A DNA stretch of 64,000 nucleotides from Pedobacter sp. W3I1 (GCF_030816015.1 NZ_JAUSXN010000001.1:3534001-3598000), one strand, 5' to 3'; positions 48,346-58,900 are shown, numbered from the stretch's first letter. Numbers and translations are program-made. The notes: generated from the sequence alone by a model not told the origin.

Positions 48346-49245
48346 TTAATTCATTCCGAATGATCTTACCTGGCCACCACCACCTGGTCTATTTTGTCTA
48401 AAACGTTTCATCATGTTCTCCATTTTAGTTTTATAGGCTTCGGGAGTAATCAATTTTGCTTTTTTAGGCGCAGTTACATCTTTTGTACTTACATTTCGAT
48501 ACTCAATACTTTTGGCAATTGAACTGCTCCCTCTACCTTCGATAGCCAAAACCGCGCCTTCGGTCCACATATTCGGGTTTGGAGAAAAATCGAAGCCTAA
48601 ATCTTTCGTGTACCAGATTTTAGTTTCCTCTACCAAGTTTTTATCCATGTCTAAAATTTTGATTGCTCTTGTTGATCTTACAATTGCCTGGTGACAGGTA
48701 AAACCTAATATCTGCTTAGTAGAATCTGTTTTAACCACTTCTATTTTTGGTGCCGGAGCAGGTTTTGCTTTAGTGGTATCATTAGGATTTCCACCGCCCA
48801 TTCTCATAGAACCTATCGGTCCGGAAGTAGATAAAGTTAATTTACTTGGCATGTAATAAGTGGTGTCGTTTAGGTCAAAAACTTCTGTTAAGCTTTTGTC
48901 GGCAAAAACATAATAGTACTCGCGGTTACCACCAGCGCCACCAAAACGCATCATCATACGGCCCATTCCACCACCACCGCCACCTGCACCGTTACTATCT
49001 TCAGTTTCTTCAACTGGCATATAACTGGCATTAGTAGCCGTAAATAATAACTCGAAATTACTTTTACTGGTAGAAGGCATCCTGGCTTTCATTTGGTCGG
49101 TTAACTGTATACCACTTGCCGAAGCCATGGCCGCCGGATCGATAATATTTTCAAATTGTATGGCTCCCGAAGTTTTTTTCTGCTGCGCGTTTGCAACAGA
49201 TGCGATTGATAAAACTCCCAGTAAAGCGAAGATTATTTTTTTCAT
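48346..49245 (-). CDS. Secreted GLPGLI/DUF4412-like protein
   Basis: A 299-residue exported protein when started at 49245, where MKKIIFALLGVLSIASVANA forms a clean signal peptide. A longer reading to 49599 adds 118 residues that are translated from a repeat and was rejected. The mature part starts KTSGAIQFENIID, contains a Gly-rich stretch with Met/Arg (about 95-115), and later KQILGFTCHQAIV, the pattern I associate with GLPGLI/DUF4412 proteins. The function is unknown; many such proteins sit in the periplasm or outer membrane of Bacteroidetes. Confidence 0.75.
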   Translation of the reverse strand: MKKIIFALLGVLSIASVANAQQKKTSGAIQFENIIDPAAMASASGIQLTDQMKARMPSTSKSNFELLFTATNASYMPVEETEDSNGAGGGGGGMGRMMMRFGGAGGNREYYYVFADKSLTEVFDLNDTTYYMPSKLTLSTSGPIGSMRMGGGNPNDTTKAKPAPAPKIEVVKTDSTKQILGFTCHQAIVRSTRAIKILDMDKNLVEETKIWYTKDLGFDFSPNPNMWTEGAVLAIEGRGSSSIAKSIEYRNVSTKDVTAPKKAKLITPEAYKTKMENMMKRFRQNRPGGGGQVRSFGMN

Positions 49246-49293
49246 TACGATTTTGTTTTGTTGGTTAGATACGATAGCCTTAAAAAGGTTTAA

Positions 49294-49301
49294 CAAAGAT
49301 A
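49294..49301 (-). promoter_or_regulatory. Bacteroidetes -7 box of the GLPGLI-like gene
   Basis: TATCTTTG on the minus strand matches TAnnTTTG exactly, 49 bp before the start. No clear TTG stands at -33. Confidence 0.4.
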
Positions 49302-49490
49302 TTGTAGATTGTAACGTAAGCGTGTTAAATTGTGTTAAAATCAAAGATTGAATTAACTGAGTAAAGCTTTTAAGGGGTATTAATGCCAAATGTAATTTGT
49401 TCTTTACAATTAATGTAGGTTTTGGAAAGCAAGGCAAGGGTCTTAAATGTGAGTTAATAAAAATATAGTTATAAATTGATTTGGGCGTTA

Positions 49491-49567
49491 CCAATCCCGT
49501 GAAATACGGGATTGGGTCGGGCTTTTCAGGGCTGCGCTGCGCTCCGGTACCGATGAAGGATCGGTAC
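49491..49567. repeat. Dispersed double-hairpin repeat
   Basis: CCAATCCCGT pairs with ACGGGATTGG (10 bp, GAAAT loop), and 30 bp further GTACCGAT pairs with ATCGGTAC (8 bp, 5-nt loop). The GC-rich stretch between them (GGGCTGCGCTGCGCTCCG) differs from the AT-rich neighbourhood. Confidence 0.6.
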
Positions 49568-49827
49568 TGAACCCTTACAATCCCTAACGCAAAACCCAAC
49601 GTAAAAATCTGTGAAGTTTGATTCCAATAGCCACAGGCCTGTGTTAAATAAACCTGATAGAACGGAAAGCCCGGAGCGAGGTATCTCGATTCATCGGGAA
49701 GGACTTGAAGTGATAGCAGGACTGTTATAACCGAAACGCATCAAGCCCTGATTTTCAAAACAATATTGATCATTTAAGTCAACTGAACGCATTAGGTATT
49801 AACTGGCTTTATTATTCTCTTCCCTCC

Positions 49828-49870
49828 CTCACAGACCGAAATTTTTGATTATGATAATATGGTCTGTGAG
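49828..49870. repeat. 10-bp inverted repeat
   Basis: CTCACAGACC at 49828-49837 and GGTCTGTGAG at 49861-49870 pair exactly around a 23-nt AT-rich loop; a further ACAGACC copy follows at 49874-49880. No T-tract is present. Confidence 0.5.
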
Positions 49871-49936
49871 GACACAGACCATGGAAAAAGTCGTCACCCT
49901 GAATTTATTTCAGGGTCTTACTTGCCATAAAGATGC

Positions 49937-49949
49937 TGAAACAAGTTCA
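49937..49949. repeat. Target-site duplication, left copy
   Basis: TGAAACAAGTTCA, identical to 51331-51343. The 13 bases are almost exactly the second REP hairpin (TGAA and TTCA arms). Confidence 0.9.
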
Positions 49950-49983
49950 CTGTTGTCCGGAGAAATTATTTTTTATTAATAAA

Positions 49984-50010
49984 AAAGGGTAGCGATTAAA
50001 GCTACCCTTT
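49984..50010. terminator. Hairpin inside the left end of the insertion sequence
   Basis: AAAGGGTAGC and GCTACCCTTT pair over 10 bp around GATTAAA, with A/T runs outside. It lies between the left end and the transposase start and probably limits read-through into the transposase gene. Confidence 0.65.
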
Positions 50011-50049
50011 ATGCTGTTATATTTGAGTTACGACACTTAAACCAACAGC

Positions 50050-51267
50050 ATGAGCAAAAATACATTTTTTACCGGACAGCCGATCTTAAACCAGCTATTA
50101 AGTGTTTGATCGACCGAAATTCTGTGAGGTCATTGTCACGCCGTGGCGGTTACGACCATTATTATAAGTATTTTGATACTTTTTGCCACTTGGTTACAAT
50201 GCTCTATTGTAGCTTGAACAATTGCACCAGCACCCGCGAAGTGGTCAGCGGGATGCACGCATGCCACTCCAAGCTTCTTCATTTGGGTATAAGCAGCCCC
50301 CCGGCAAGAAGTACCCTGTGCGATGCCAACAGTAAAAGGCCTTTCGATGTTTTTCAACAGATTTACGAGCTTTTATACAAACGGCACCGGCATCTTTTAC
50401 CGGACAGCCGATTAAAACAGTATGATAAGCTCTTCATTGCGGATTCATCCACCATCACGCTTTTCCAACGGATACTCGATGCGCCCAGCCCTGGGAAGAT
50501 GAACGGAAAAAGAAAGGGCGGGATCAAGGTTCACACCCTGATCGGTGCAGCTGAGCATGTGCCCTTAAATCAGTTTTACTGCCGCTAGTGCGAATGACAT
50601 GCCCTTCCTGAAAGAGATAGACCTTGAAGAAGGGTCATTTATTGTTTTTGACAAAGGTTATGTGGATTATTCGGAGTATGAGAGAATCGGAAAACAGGGC
50701 GCTTTTTTTGTCACCAGACAGAAAAAAGATGCAAGATATGAGATCGTTGAAAGTAGGGAACTGACCCTGCAGAGCATGATGGCAGGTGTGCAGAATGATC
50801 AGATATTGATACAGGGGACACGTACGCAACGGGAAAAGATCAGGCTGAACGTACGTATGGTTACCTTTTTTGATGCGGAATCGGGACGGACATTCGAATT
50901 CCTAACCAACAATTTCTCCCTGTTGCCCGAAGAGATCGCAGAAATATACAAAAAGCGCTGGCTCATCGAGGTGCTCTTCAAAAGGGTAAAGCAGAACTTT
51001 CCCCTTAAATATTTCCTTGGGGACAATGAAAACGCAATCAAAATCCAGATATGGTGTGCTTTTATATCCGATCTGCTGATAAAAGTTGTACAGGTACAGC
51101 TCAAAAGAAAATGGGCATTTTCCAATTTAAGGTCAATTATCAGGCTACACATGATGAGCTACATTAGCTTGTACAAATTCCTCAACAATCCTGAAAAGCT
51201 AAGTATGGGAAAAGGTAATAACAACCAGCTAAAATTGGGGGCCTTGGAAATAGATTTTAAGACATAA
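50050..51267 (+). pseudogene. IS4-family transposase, two frameshifts
   Basis: The true start is the ATG at 50050 (MSKNTFFTGQPILNQLLS). The frame then breaks at 50102-50105, where GTGT should be GT, and resumes as LIDRNSVRSLSRRGG. A second break is at 50574-50577, where a run of four Ts should be three; it resumes as TAASANDMPFLKEID. Removing three bases in all restores 405 codons with the stop. The catalytic residues are all present: Asp in FIADSSTITLF, Asp in VFDKGYVDY, and Glu in IYKKRWLIEVLFKRVK. The reading stays homologous to its end, so decay is recent. The element cannot make an active transposase unless the indels are sequencing errors. Confidence 0.88.
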
Positions 51268-51330
51268 AACACCTCTAGAATGCGGATAAAACTTGTTTTA
51301 TCGTTAAAATCTATTTTTACCGGACAACAG

Positions 51331-51343
51331 TGAAACAAGTTCA
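51331..51343. repeat. Target-site duplication, right copy
   Basis: Identical to 49937-49949. Confidence 0.9.
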
Positions 51344-51390
51344 GCATGACGTGATTATTTGTCAAATTTATACATACTCTACTCTAAGGT

Positions 51391-52128
51391 CTAATATTCT
51401 GTACTCTCCAGCCAACCATTACAAAGCACATCGGCAATGTGCATGGTTTTAATCGCCAGATTATTTTTATCGATATATCCTTGAAGGTGTAGAAGGCAGG
51501 ATAAATCGGTCGAAATGATATAATCTGCCTGTTGTGCTAAGGCATGATTAACTTTCTGTTCGGCCATTGCAGATGAAATAGCATCGAACTTAACTGCGAA
51601 AGTTCCGCCAAAACCACAGCACATATCCGTATCTTCCATTTCGATCATTTCCAGGCCATGTACTTTCGAAAGCAGCTGCCGAGGTTCATCTTTGATTTTG
51701 CATTCGCGCAAAGCACTGCACGAATCGTGGTAAACGGCTTTGCCTTCTAACTCTGCACCGAAATAATCCCTTTTAGCCACATTTACCAGAAAATCAGAAA
51801 GTTCCCAGATGTTCGACTGTAAACTCCGGCATTTGTTGTGCACAATGGTATTGGTAAACAGATCGTTATAGCCGCCTTTTATCATTCCTACACAAGAAGC
51901 CGATGGCGCTACCACATAAGTATTTTCGGTAAAATCGTTTAAAAATTTTGTACCCACTTCTTTAGCCTCATCCCAATAACCAGCATTGTATGCAGGCTGT
52001 CCACAACAGGTTTGTTTTGAATTGTAGGTTACATTACATCCCGATTTTTCTAATAACCTTAAAGTATTAAAAGCGGTTTCCGGATAGAGCTGATCTACAA
52101 AACAAGGCACAAATAATTCTACTTTCAT
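51391..52128 (-). CDS. Fe-S oxidoreductase subunit, LutA/YkgE-like (two CCG domains)
   Basis: A 245-residue soluble protein with two cysteine-rich CCG domains: VPCFVDQLYPETAFNTLRLL with TCCGQPAYNAG, and YHDSCSALRECKIKDEPRQLL with MCCGFGGTFAVKF. This is the LutA (YkgE) subunit of L-lactate utilisation complexes, also close to the GlpC C-terminus. LutB and LutC homologues are not nearby, so the partner is elsewhere or the role differs. It lies 22 bp downstream of the MFS transporter gene. Confidence 0.88.
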   Translation of the reverse strand: MKVELFVPCFVDQLYPETAFNTLRLLEKSGCNVTYNSKQTCCGQPAYNAGYWDEAKEVGTKFLNDFTENTYVVAPSASCVGMIKGGYNDLFTNTIVHNKCRSLQSNIWELSDFLVNVAKRDYFGAELEGKAVYHDSCSALRECKIKDEPRQLLSKVHGLEMIEMEDTDMCCGFGGTFAVKFDAISSAMAEQKVNHALAQQADYIISTDLSCLLHLQGYIDKNNLAIKTMHIADVLCNGWLESTEY

Positions 52129-52150
52129 AATATTCTTAACGACTGCAAAC

Positions 52151-53458
52151 TTACAATTTTAGCGATTCTTTATGTTCGTTTTTTCTTAAAAGCACTAAAA
52201 GAACTAACCCAACAATAAAAAATGATGCCAAAGCGATAATCGAGTAGCGAATATTCCCGGTTAAATCTTCGATGTAAGCAAAACTGAATAGGCCAATTAC
52301 AATCGCCAATTTCTCCGTTACATCATAAAAACTGAAAAATGAAGTACTATCTTTTGTATCAACCGGTAAATATTTAGAATAGGTAGAACGTGATAAGGAT
52401 TGAATTCCGCCCATAATTAAGCCTACAATTGCGGCTAATGAATAAAATTGATACTCGTTGGTGATGTAATAACCAAAAACACAACAGCCAATCCATACTA
52501 CAACTACCATGATCAACACGTTTATATTTCCTATTTTTTTAGCTAAATACGACATGAGCATAGCACCTGGAATAGCAACAAGCTGAATAATCAATATTAC
52601 GGCAATCAATTTTGCGGTCCCTAGTTTTAACGTTTTTTCGGCAAAACCAGCAGCAGCAAGCATAATGGTTTGTACACCCATGGAGTAGAAGAAGAAAGAA
52701 ACCAAAAATCCTTTTAAAACTTTCATTTGTTTCAGCTGCGCCCAAACTTTTGATAATTCGCTAAAGCCATCTTTCAGAACATTTGTTTTTACTTTATCGT
52801 GTTGTGGCGTTCCATTCGGAAGTGCAGAAAAAGGAATCTGAGAGAAACCGATCCACCATACGCCAACCAATAAAAAAGATAACCTGGGCGGGAATGAGGC
52901 ATCAGTAATACCAAACCATTCTGGCTTTAGCACAAACAGAAAACAGATCAGTTGAAGTAAAACCGAACCAATATAACCATATGAAAAACCTTGTGCACTT
53001 ACACGGTCCTGGTGCTCTTCTGTCGCTATTTCTGGCAGGTACGAATTACTGAACAATACGCCACCGATATAACCCATTGCAGCGATGGCAAATAAGATAA
53101 TACTCATTTCGAGGGTATCTAACTTAAAGAAATATAAACCGATACAGGCTGCTCCACCTACATAAGTAAAGAATTTCATAAACGACTTCTTATTCCCTCT
53201 TCTATCCGCAATGGATGAAAGCATTGGTAAAGCAAAAGCCATAATCAGGTATGCAAATGATAAGGCATAGTTGGACAGTGAAGTGTTTACAAAGGTGCGA
53301 CCAAAGAATTCCACTTTATCGCCATGTTCTTTAGTGGTGGTAATAATGGTATAATAAGCCGGAAAAATGGTAGAGGTGATGACTAAGTTATAGGCGGAGT
53401 TTGCCCAATCAAAAAATGCCCACGAACGGATGGTTTTCTTGTTGTTTTTTGTTATCAT
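52151..53458 (-). CDS. MFS transporter of the UMF1/Atg22-like family
   Basis: A 435-residue integral membrane protein with twelve spans. The N-terminal block IRSWAFFDWANSAYNLVITSTIFPAYY is the UMF1 signature, and MGGIQSLSRSTYSKYLPVDTKDSTSFFSFYDVTEKLAIV is the conserved late block. These proteins are thought to be effluxers, of amino acids in the yeast vacuole; the bacterial substrate is unknown. The gene is 22 bp upstream of the LutA-like gene in the same direction. Three tandem CTCACAT units lie between it and recQ. Confidence 0.87.
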   Translation of the reverse strand: MITKNNKKTIRSWAFFDWANSAYNLVITSTIFPAYYTIITTTKEHGDKVEFFGRTFVNTSLSNYALSFAYLIMAFALPMLSSIADRRGNKKSFMKFFTYVGGAACIGLYFFKLDTLEMSIILFAIAAMGYIGGVLFSNSYLPEIATEEHQDRVSAQGFSYGYIGSVLLQLICFLFVLKPEWFGITDASFPPRLSFLLVGVWWIGFSQIPFSALPNGTPQHDKVKTNVLKDGFSELSKVWAQLKQMKVLKGFLVSFFFYSMGVQTIMLAAAGFAEKTLKLGTAKLIAVILIIQLVAIPGAMLMSYLAKKIGNINVLIMVVVVWIGCCVFGYYITNEYQFYSLAAIVGLIMGGIQSLSRSTYSKYLPVDTKDSTSFFSFYDVTEKLAIVIGLFSFAYIEDLTGNIRYSIIALASFFIVGLVLLVLLRKNEHKESLKL

Positions 53459-53583
53459 TTAGTTTTTTTCGCTTCGCGGATGATTACACTGATTATTGGA
53501 TTACACAGATTGAATAGTTCATTACAAAACTAATATATTATTGGTAACTTGACTTGCATTTTCTCACATCTCACATCTCACAT

Positions 53584-55476
53584 CTAAAGATAATATTTCT
53601 TCCCATCTGTTTTAATCTTACCTGCATCTAATAATTCTCTTATCGCATCAATTCTTTCTGCTTCAGTGCCATTTTTAATATTTGTAACCAGATCATCAAG
53701 GCTTAAAGGTTGTTGTTGAAGCAAAGAAACGATCTCAAACTCCATTTCTTCGCTCATCTGGTTCTGGTTTTCGGCTCTTTTTTCGGCCAGACAAACATCG
53801 CAAACACCACATTTTGTAGCATGATGTTCGTCGAAATAATGGAGCAACTGAACACTTCTGCACAAATTAGATGAAGCGTAGCCCACCACAGCGTTAATCT
53901 GTTTATGTAAAATTTCCTTTCTCAGTTCCAGGTATTTTACATCCAGATCAAAATGATCCATATCTACCCTCGGCCTAATATATTGCAATTGCGGCTGATC
54001 GGTCTGTTGAATATAGGTAAGCAATTCTATTGCCTGCAACTTATTCAATAAAGCGATAATCTCTTTATAAGACAAGCCTGTTTTTTTGGCTAAATCGGCT
54101 TCATTAATCTTAACAAAACCGTCAAAAGCCCCACCATGCGAACGCAAAATAGTTTTTATAATCCCATCATATGCCTTATTTTCAATCTGAAAACGGTAAA
54201 TATCTTCGTGACTGGCAATAAACATCATTCTTGAGGGGAGAAAAACACTTTCAGATAAGGTAAGATAACCGTCATGTTCTAAAAATTTCAGCGCGGATAT
54301 TGTTTTTAAAACGCTAACATTAAATCGCTTACAGAAATCAGCGATATCAAAAGTAAAAGTTAAACCCTCTCCTGCACCAAATGCCAATTGTAAATAATTA
54401 CCGAGGTAATGATAGGTTTTTCTGATTTCGTCTGGTGAAGGAAAGCTATTCAAATACCTTGACTCTAGCCCCAAAACATCAGCGTGATTGGCTAAAAGAA
54501 CGGCGTAACTTCGCTTTTCGTCACGCCCTGCCCTGCCGGCTTCCTGATAATAAGCTTCTAAACTCTCGGGTAAATCTAAATGCACCACAAAACGAACGTC
54601 GGCCTTATCTATGCCCATCCCAAACGCATTAGTGGCTACCATGATCCGGGTTTTGTTGCTCTTCCATTCTTCTTGCTTCAGGAAACGGACATCACGTTCC
54701 AATCCGGCATGGTAAAAATCAGCTTTAATCTGGTTTCTATTAATAAAATTTGCTACTTCTGCAGTTTCTCTTCGGTTACGAACATAGACCAAACCAGTAC
54801 CCTTAACATTCTTACAAATATCAATCAGCTTTTTATATTTATCTTCATTCCCAAAAACCACATAACTTAAATTACTCCTGGCAAAACTTTTAACAAAAAC
54901 CTGTGGGTTTTTCATCTCAAGCTTCTCTACAATATCTTTCCGCACAAACTCTGTAGCCGTTGCAGTAAGCGCTAAAACAGGAACATCAGGCAAGATCTCG
55001 CGGAGTTTGGAAATCTGTTGGTAAGGCGGGCGAAAATCGTAACCCCATTGCGAAATACAATGTGCTTCATCAACCGCAATCAGGTTCACATTCATATAAG
55101 AAATACGAACACGCACTAAATCAGACAATAACCGTTCAGGAGATAAATAGAGGAACTTAATTTTTCCGTAAATACAGTTATCCAGCAAGATATCGATTTC
55201 ACGTTTACCCATGCCGGCATAAATGGCAATGGCTTGAATCCCCTTCGATTTCAGGTTCTCCACCTGATCCTTCATCAGGGCAATTAACGGCGAAACTACG
55301 ATACAAATTCCCTCTTTAACCAAAGCAGGAACCTGAAAGCAGATCGATTTACCACCACCCGTTGGTAACAATGCTAAACTGTCTTTTCCTTCCAAAACCG
55401 AGGAAATAATATCTTCCTGTAAAGGCCTAAAAGCTTGATGTCCCCAATATTTTTGTAAAATCTCTATTGCTGTCAT
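53584..55476 (-). CDS. recQ: RecQ-family ATP-dependent DNA helicase
   Basis: A 630-residue helicase. Walker A is LLPTGGGKSICFQVP, motif II VDEAHCISQWGYDFRPPY, and motif VI HLDLPESLEAYYQEAGRAGRDEK. The zinc-binding cysteines are in LCRSVQLLHYFDEHHATKCGVCDVC. The C-terminus ends in a winged-helix-like stretch (LQQQPLSLDDLVTNIKNGTE) and I see no clear HRDC domain, as in the shorter RecQ forms. It unwinds DNA in recombination and fork repair. A TAGTTTTG box lies 14-21 bp before the start. Confidence 0.93.
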   Translation of the reverse strand: MTAIEILQKYWGHQAFRPLQEDIISSVLEGKDSLALLPTGGGKSICFQVPALVKEGICIVVSPLIALMKDQVENLKSKGIQAIAIYAGMGKREIDILLDNCIYGKIKFLYLSPERLLSDLVRVRISYMNVNLIAVDEAHCISQWGYDFRPPYQQISKLREILPDVPVLALTATATEFVRKDIVEKLEMKNPQVFVKSFARSNLSYVVFGNEDKYKKLIDICKNVKGTGLVYVRNRRETAEVANFINRNQIKADFYHAGLERDVRFLKQEEWKSNKTRIMVATNAFGMGIDKADVRFVVHLDLPESLEAYYQEAGRAGRDEKRSYAVLLANHADVLGLESRYLNSFPSPDEIRKTYHYLGNYLQLAFGAGEGLTFTFDIADFCKRFNVSVLKTISALKFLEHDGYLTLSESVFLPSRMMFIASHEDIYRFQIENKAYDGIIKTILRSHGGAFDGFVKINEADLAKKTGLSYKEIIALLNKLQAIELLTYIQQTDQPQLQYIRPRVDMDHFDLDVKYLELRKEILHKQINAVVGYASSNLCRSVQLLHYFDEHHATKCGVCDVCLAEKRAENQNQMSEEMEFEIVSLLQQQPLSLDDLVTNIKNGTEAERIDAIRELLDAGKIKTDGKKYYL

Positions 55477-55939
55477 AAATCGGCGGTATCAAAACTATAC
55501 ATTTAATCCAAAATCGCCAGTTATTATTGTTAGAAACTGAAAAAATCATCTTTAGAAAAGATTATTAACTTTGCTCATTAAAAAAATTACATGTTAGAAA
55601 CGCAGTTTGGAGATTAAATTCTCTTCTTAGTGTCGTCACCCTGTCCCGATTTTTACATCGGGATCAGGGTCTGAATAGCAGGAAAGATGCTGATACCGAA
55701 GCTTCGGGACAGCATAAGGATATGACTAAACTGCATTTATTTTGATTAAAGCATTAAACGAAATAAATTATTAAAACTCTCAGCAGTGCCGAGAGAAATA
55801 AAAGATAAAACTTACATAGCTTTTTAACTATTTATTGAAAGAGTCATAAAACCTCAACAGCGTTGAGATAAATACATTTCCACAAAAAATTACTCCAAAG
55901 AAAAATACACGAATTGTTTAAATAACCATCCTATATATA
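55477..55939. other. Divergent intergenic region with a REP doublet
   Basis: No gene is seen in 463 bp. A REP doublet variant lies at 55632-55720. Small hairpins CTCTC/GAGAG and CTCAA/TTGAG occur near 55780 and 55853. The promoter of the amidohydrolase gene must lie here but is not evident. Confidence 0.55.
55632..55720. repeat. REP doublet, CCCGAAGC variant
   Basis: It starts GTCGTCACCCTG and holds TCCCGAT/ATCGGGA (7-bp stem), then AGGGTCT, a spacer, AAGATGCTGAT, and CCGAAGCTTCGG with CAGCAT at the end. The stems are extended compared with the basic doublet. Confidence 0.7.
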
Positions 55940-58900
55940 ATGAAACACCTCTATTTTCTATCCGCTCTTTCCTTATTATTTTTCAGTTCAAAAGCCCAGG
56001 AGAAGAAATGGGACATTGAAAAATACCAAGGCACAACAAAAAACTTCACTTTAAACACTGATGAAGGCACCTGGATGAATCTTGATGTAAGTGCTGATGG
56101 ACAGGAAATTGCTTTTGATTTATTGGGTGACATCTACGTGATGCCAATCTCTGGTGGAGTAGCAAAACTAATTAGTGGTGGTATTGCCTGGGATGTTCAA
56201 CCCCGGTTTAGCCCGAACGGAAAATACATTTCTTACACCAGTGATAAAAGCGGTGGAGATAACATCTGGATTATGAACCGCGATGGTTCTGGTAAAAAAC
56301 AAGTCACCAAAGAGAGTTTCAGGTTATTGAATAATGCCACCTGGATGCCCAATAGCGAATATGTTGTTGCAAGAAAACACTTTACCGCGGGTCGCTCCTT
56401 AGGCGCAGGCGAAATGTGGATGTATAGCATAAACGGTGGTGATGGTGTGCAGTTAACTCAACGCAAAAACGATCAGCAAGATGCGGGTGAGCCTAACGTT
56501 TCGCCAGATGGCAGATATGTTTACTTTAGTGAGGATGTGAGTCCCGGCCCTAATTTTGAATATAGTAAAGATCCAAACGGAACCATTTATGCCATCCGCC
56601 AGCTTGACCTGACTACAGGAAAACTAAACACCTTAATTAACGAGCAAGGTGGTGCCTGCCGTCCGCAGGTTTCTCCAGATGGAAATTTAATCGCTTTTGT
56701 AAAGCGTGTCAGGTTAAAATCTACTTTATATGTACAGAACCTGAAGACAGGTGAAGAATGGCCTGTAAATGAAGATCTATCTCATGACCAGCAGGAAACC
56801 TGGGCTATCTTCGGTGTTTATCCAAATTTTGCCTGGACTCCGGATAGCAAAAGCGTAGTATTCTATGCAAAAGGAAAAATCAGAAAAGTTGAAATTGGAA
56901 CCTTAATCAACAGCAACATTCCTTTTCAGGCCAATACGATTCAAACAGTACAAAAAGCATTACATTTTGAACAACAGGTTTTCAGTAATGAATTTTCGGC
57001 TAAAATGTTAAGACAATTAACAACCTCTCCTGATGGAAAAATAATCGTTTTTAATGCGGCAGGATACTTATACAAGCAAGAGTTGCCAGCGGGAACACCA
57101 GAAAGGTTAACCAATGGACTGGATTTCGAATTTGAACCGGCCTTTAGCCCTGATGGAAAATACGTTGTTTACACCACCTGGAGTGATGAATTACGTGGAG
57201 CAATAAAACGGACGGACGTGAAATCGGGAAAGACCATTATGTTAAGTGATGAAAAAGGTTTTTACTATTCTCCTCAATATTCAACAAAAGGAGATAAAAT
57301 TGTTTTCAGAAAAGGAAGTGGCAACGATGTTTTAGGATATAACTATGGTCGCGGAACGGGTATTTTTATCATGCCAGCCAATGGTGGTGCTAAAACTTTA
57401 ATTTCAGATAATGGAATCCGTCCGCAGTTTAATAATACGGATACACGCATTTATTTTCAGAGTTATGCTGATGGCAAGAAAGCATTAAAAAGTATCGACT
57501 TAAACGGAGCGAACGAAAGAACACATTTTACTTCACAGTATGCCAATCAGTTCGTCATTAGTCCTGATAATAAATGGGTGGCATTTAACGAATTGTTTAA
57601 CGTTTACATCACACCAATGATCAATATTGGTACTGCACAGGATGCATCGGCAGGTAATAAAGCCATTCCGGTTACCAAAGTGACTACCGATGGTGGAACT
57701 TACATCCAATGGAGCGCCGATAGCAAAAGCCTGCATTGGACCCTAGGCCCGAAATATTTTACCGTTGATGTAAACAGTGCCTTCAACTTTGATGGAACTA
57801 CACCTAAAACCGAAGCTTCTTCTATCGACATTAATCTGGTATTAAAATCCGATATCCCTAGCGGAATAGTGGCGCTTAAAGGCGCAAGGATTATCTCAAT
57901 GAAAGGCGACGAAGTAATTGAAAACGGAACCATCATTACCGATGGAAATAAAATTACGGCAATAGGAAAAGCAGATGCAGTAACCATTCCGGCCAATGCC
58001 AAAGTAATAGATGTTAATGGTAAAACCATTATGCCTGGCATTGTTGATGTTCACGCCCACTTACGCACCAGTCCGGATGGAATAACACCACAAAACGATT
58101 GGAGTTATATGGCTAATCTGGCTTTTGGTGTAACCACTTCACATGATCCATCAAGCAATACCGAGATGGTTTTTAGCCAGAGTGAAATGCTTAAAGCCGG
58201 CAGAATGGTTGGTCCAAGGGTTTATTCTACAGGATCGATTCTATATGGTGCTGATGGCGATTTTAAAGTGGTGATCAATAGTTTGGATGATGCTTTGGCT
58301 AACCTACGCAGGTTAAAAGCCGTTGGCGCATTTTCAGTTAAATCGTATAACCAGCCACGCAGAGAGCAACGTCAACAGATTTTAGAAGCAGCCCGCCAGT
58401 TAAATATGGAAGTTGTGCCCGAAGGTGGCTCAACCTTTTTCACCAACATGAACATGGTTGCAGATGGGCATACCGGAATTGAGCACAGTATTCCTGTTTT
58501 ACCGGTTTATAAAGATGTTACTACACTTTGGAACAATACTGAAGTTGCCTATACACCTACTTTAATTGTAGCTTATGGCGGCCAATGGGGAGAAAATTAC
58601 TGGTATGACAGAACCAACGTATGGGAAAACGAAAAATTAATGAGCTTTACTCCTCGTTCGATTATTGATGCAAGAGCCAGACGGAGAACAACTTCTGAGT
58701 ACAGCGATTATAACCACATCGACATTGCCAAAGCAACCAAACAGATTGCTGATGGCGGGACGAAGGTTAATCTAGGTGCACACGGACAAATACAAGGTTT
58801 AGGTGCTCACTGGGAGTTATGGATGTTTGTTCAGGGCGGTTTTACACCCATGCAAGCCATTAGAGCAGCCACTTTAAATGGCGCCAGTTATTTAGGAATG

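Larger units (their letters stand above)
49246..49949. other. Repeat-rich intergenic region left of the insertion sequence
   Basis: No gene is supported in 704 bp. It holds a -7 box for the GLPGLI-like gene (49294-49301), a double-hairpin repeat (49491-49567), a 10-bp inverted repeat (49828-49837 with 49861-49870) and the left part of the REP doublet split by the insertion sequence (49890-49949). Confidence 0.6.
49950..51330 (+). mobile_element. IS4-family insertion sequence, 1381 bp
   Basis: The ends are perfect 11-bp inverted repeats, CTGTTGTCCGG (49950-49960) and CCGGACAACAG (51320-51330), and the element is bordered by a 13-bp target duplication. Inside is one DDE transposase gene with two frameshifts (50050-51267). 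A 10-bp hairpin just inside the left end (49984-50010) would block incoming transcription. Target length and the Y-2-R-3-E-6-K signature fit the IS4 family. Perfect ends and target copies point to a recent insertion. Confidence 0.92.
49890..51351. repeat. REP doublet interrupted by the insertion sequence
   Basis: The left part (49890-49949) carries the whole first hairpin and the start of the second; the right part (51331-51351) carries the rest. With the insertion and one target copy removed, the unit is GTCGTCA...CATGACG, as in the other copies. Confidence 0.85.

Noticed and set aside
49246..49599. 118-residue extension of the secreted GLPGLI-like protein
   Set aside because: It would bury the signal peptide in the middle of the protein and is translated from a double-hairpin repeat.
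50102..50577. Programmed frameshifting in the transposase
   Set aside because: Two separate sites would be needed, with net shifts of +2 and +1, and no known slippery motif or downstream structure is seen; simple indels are more likely.
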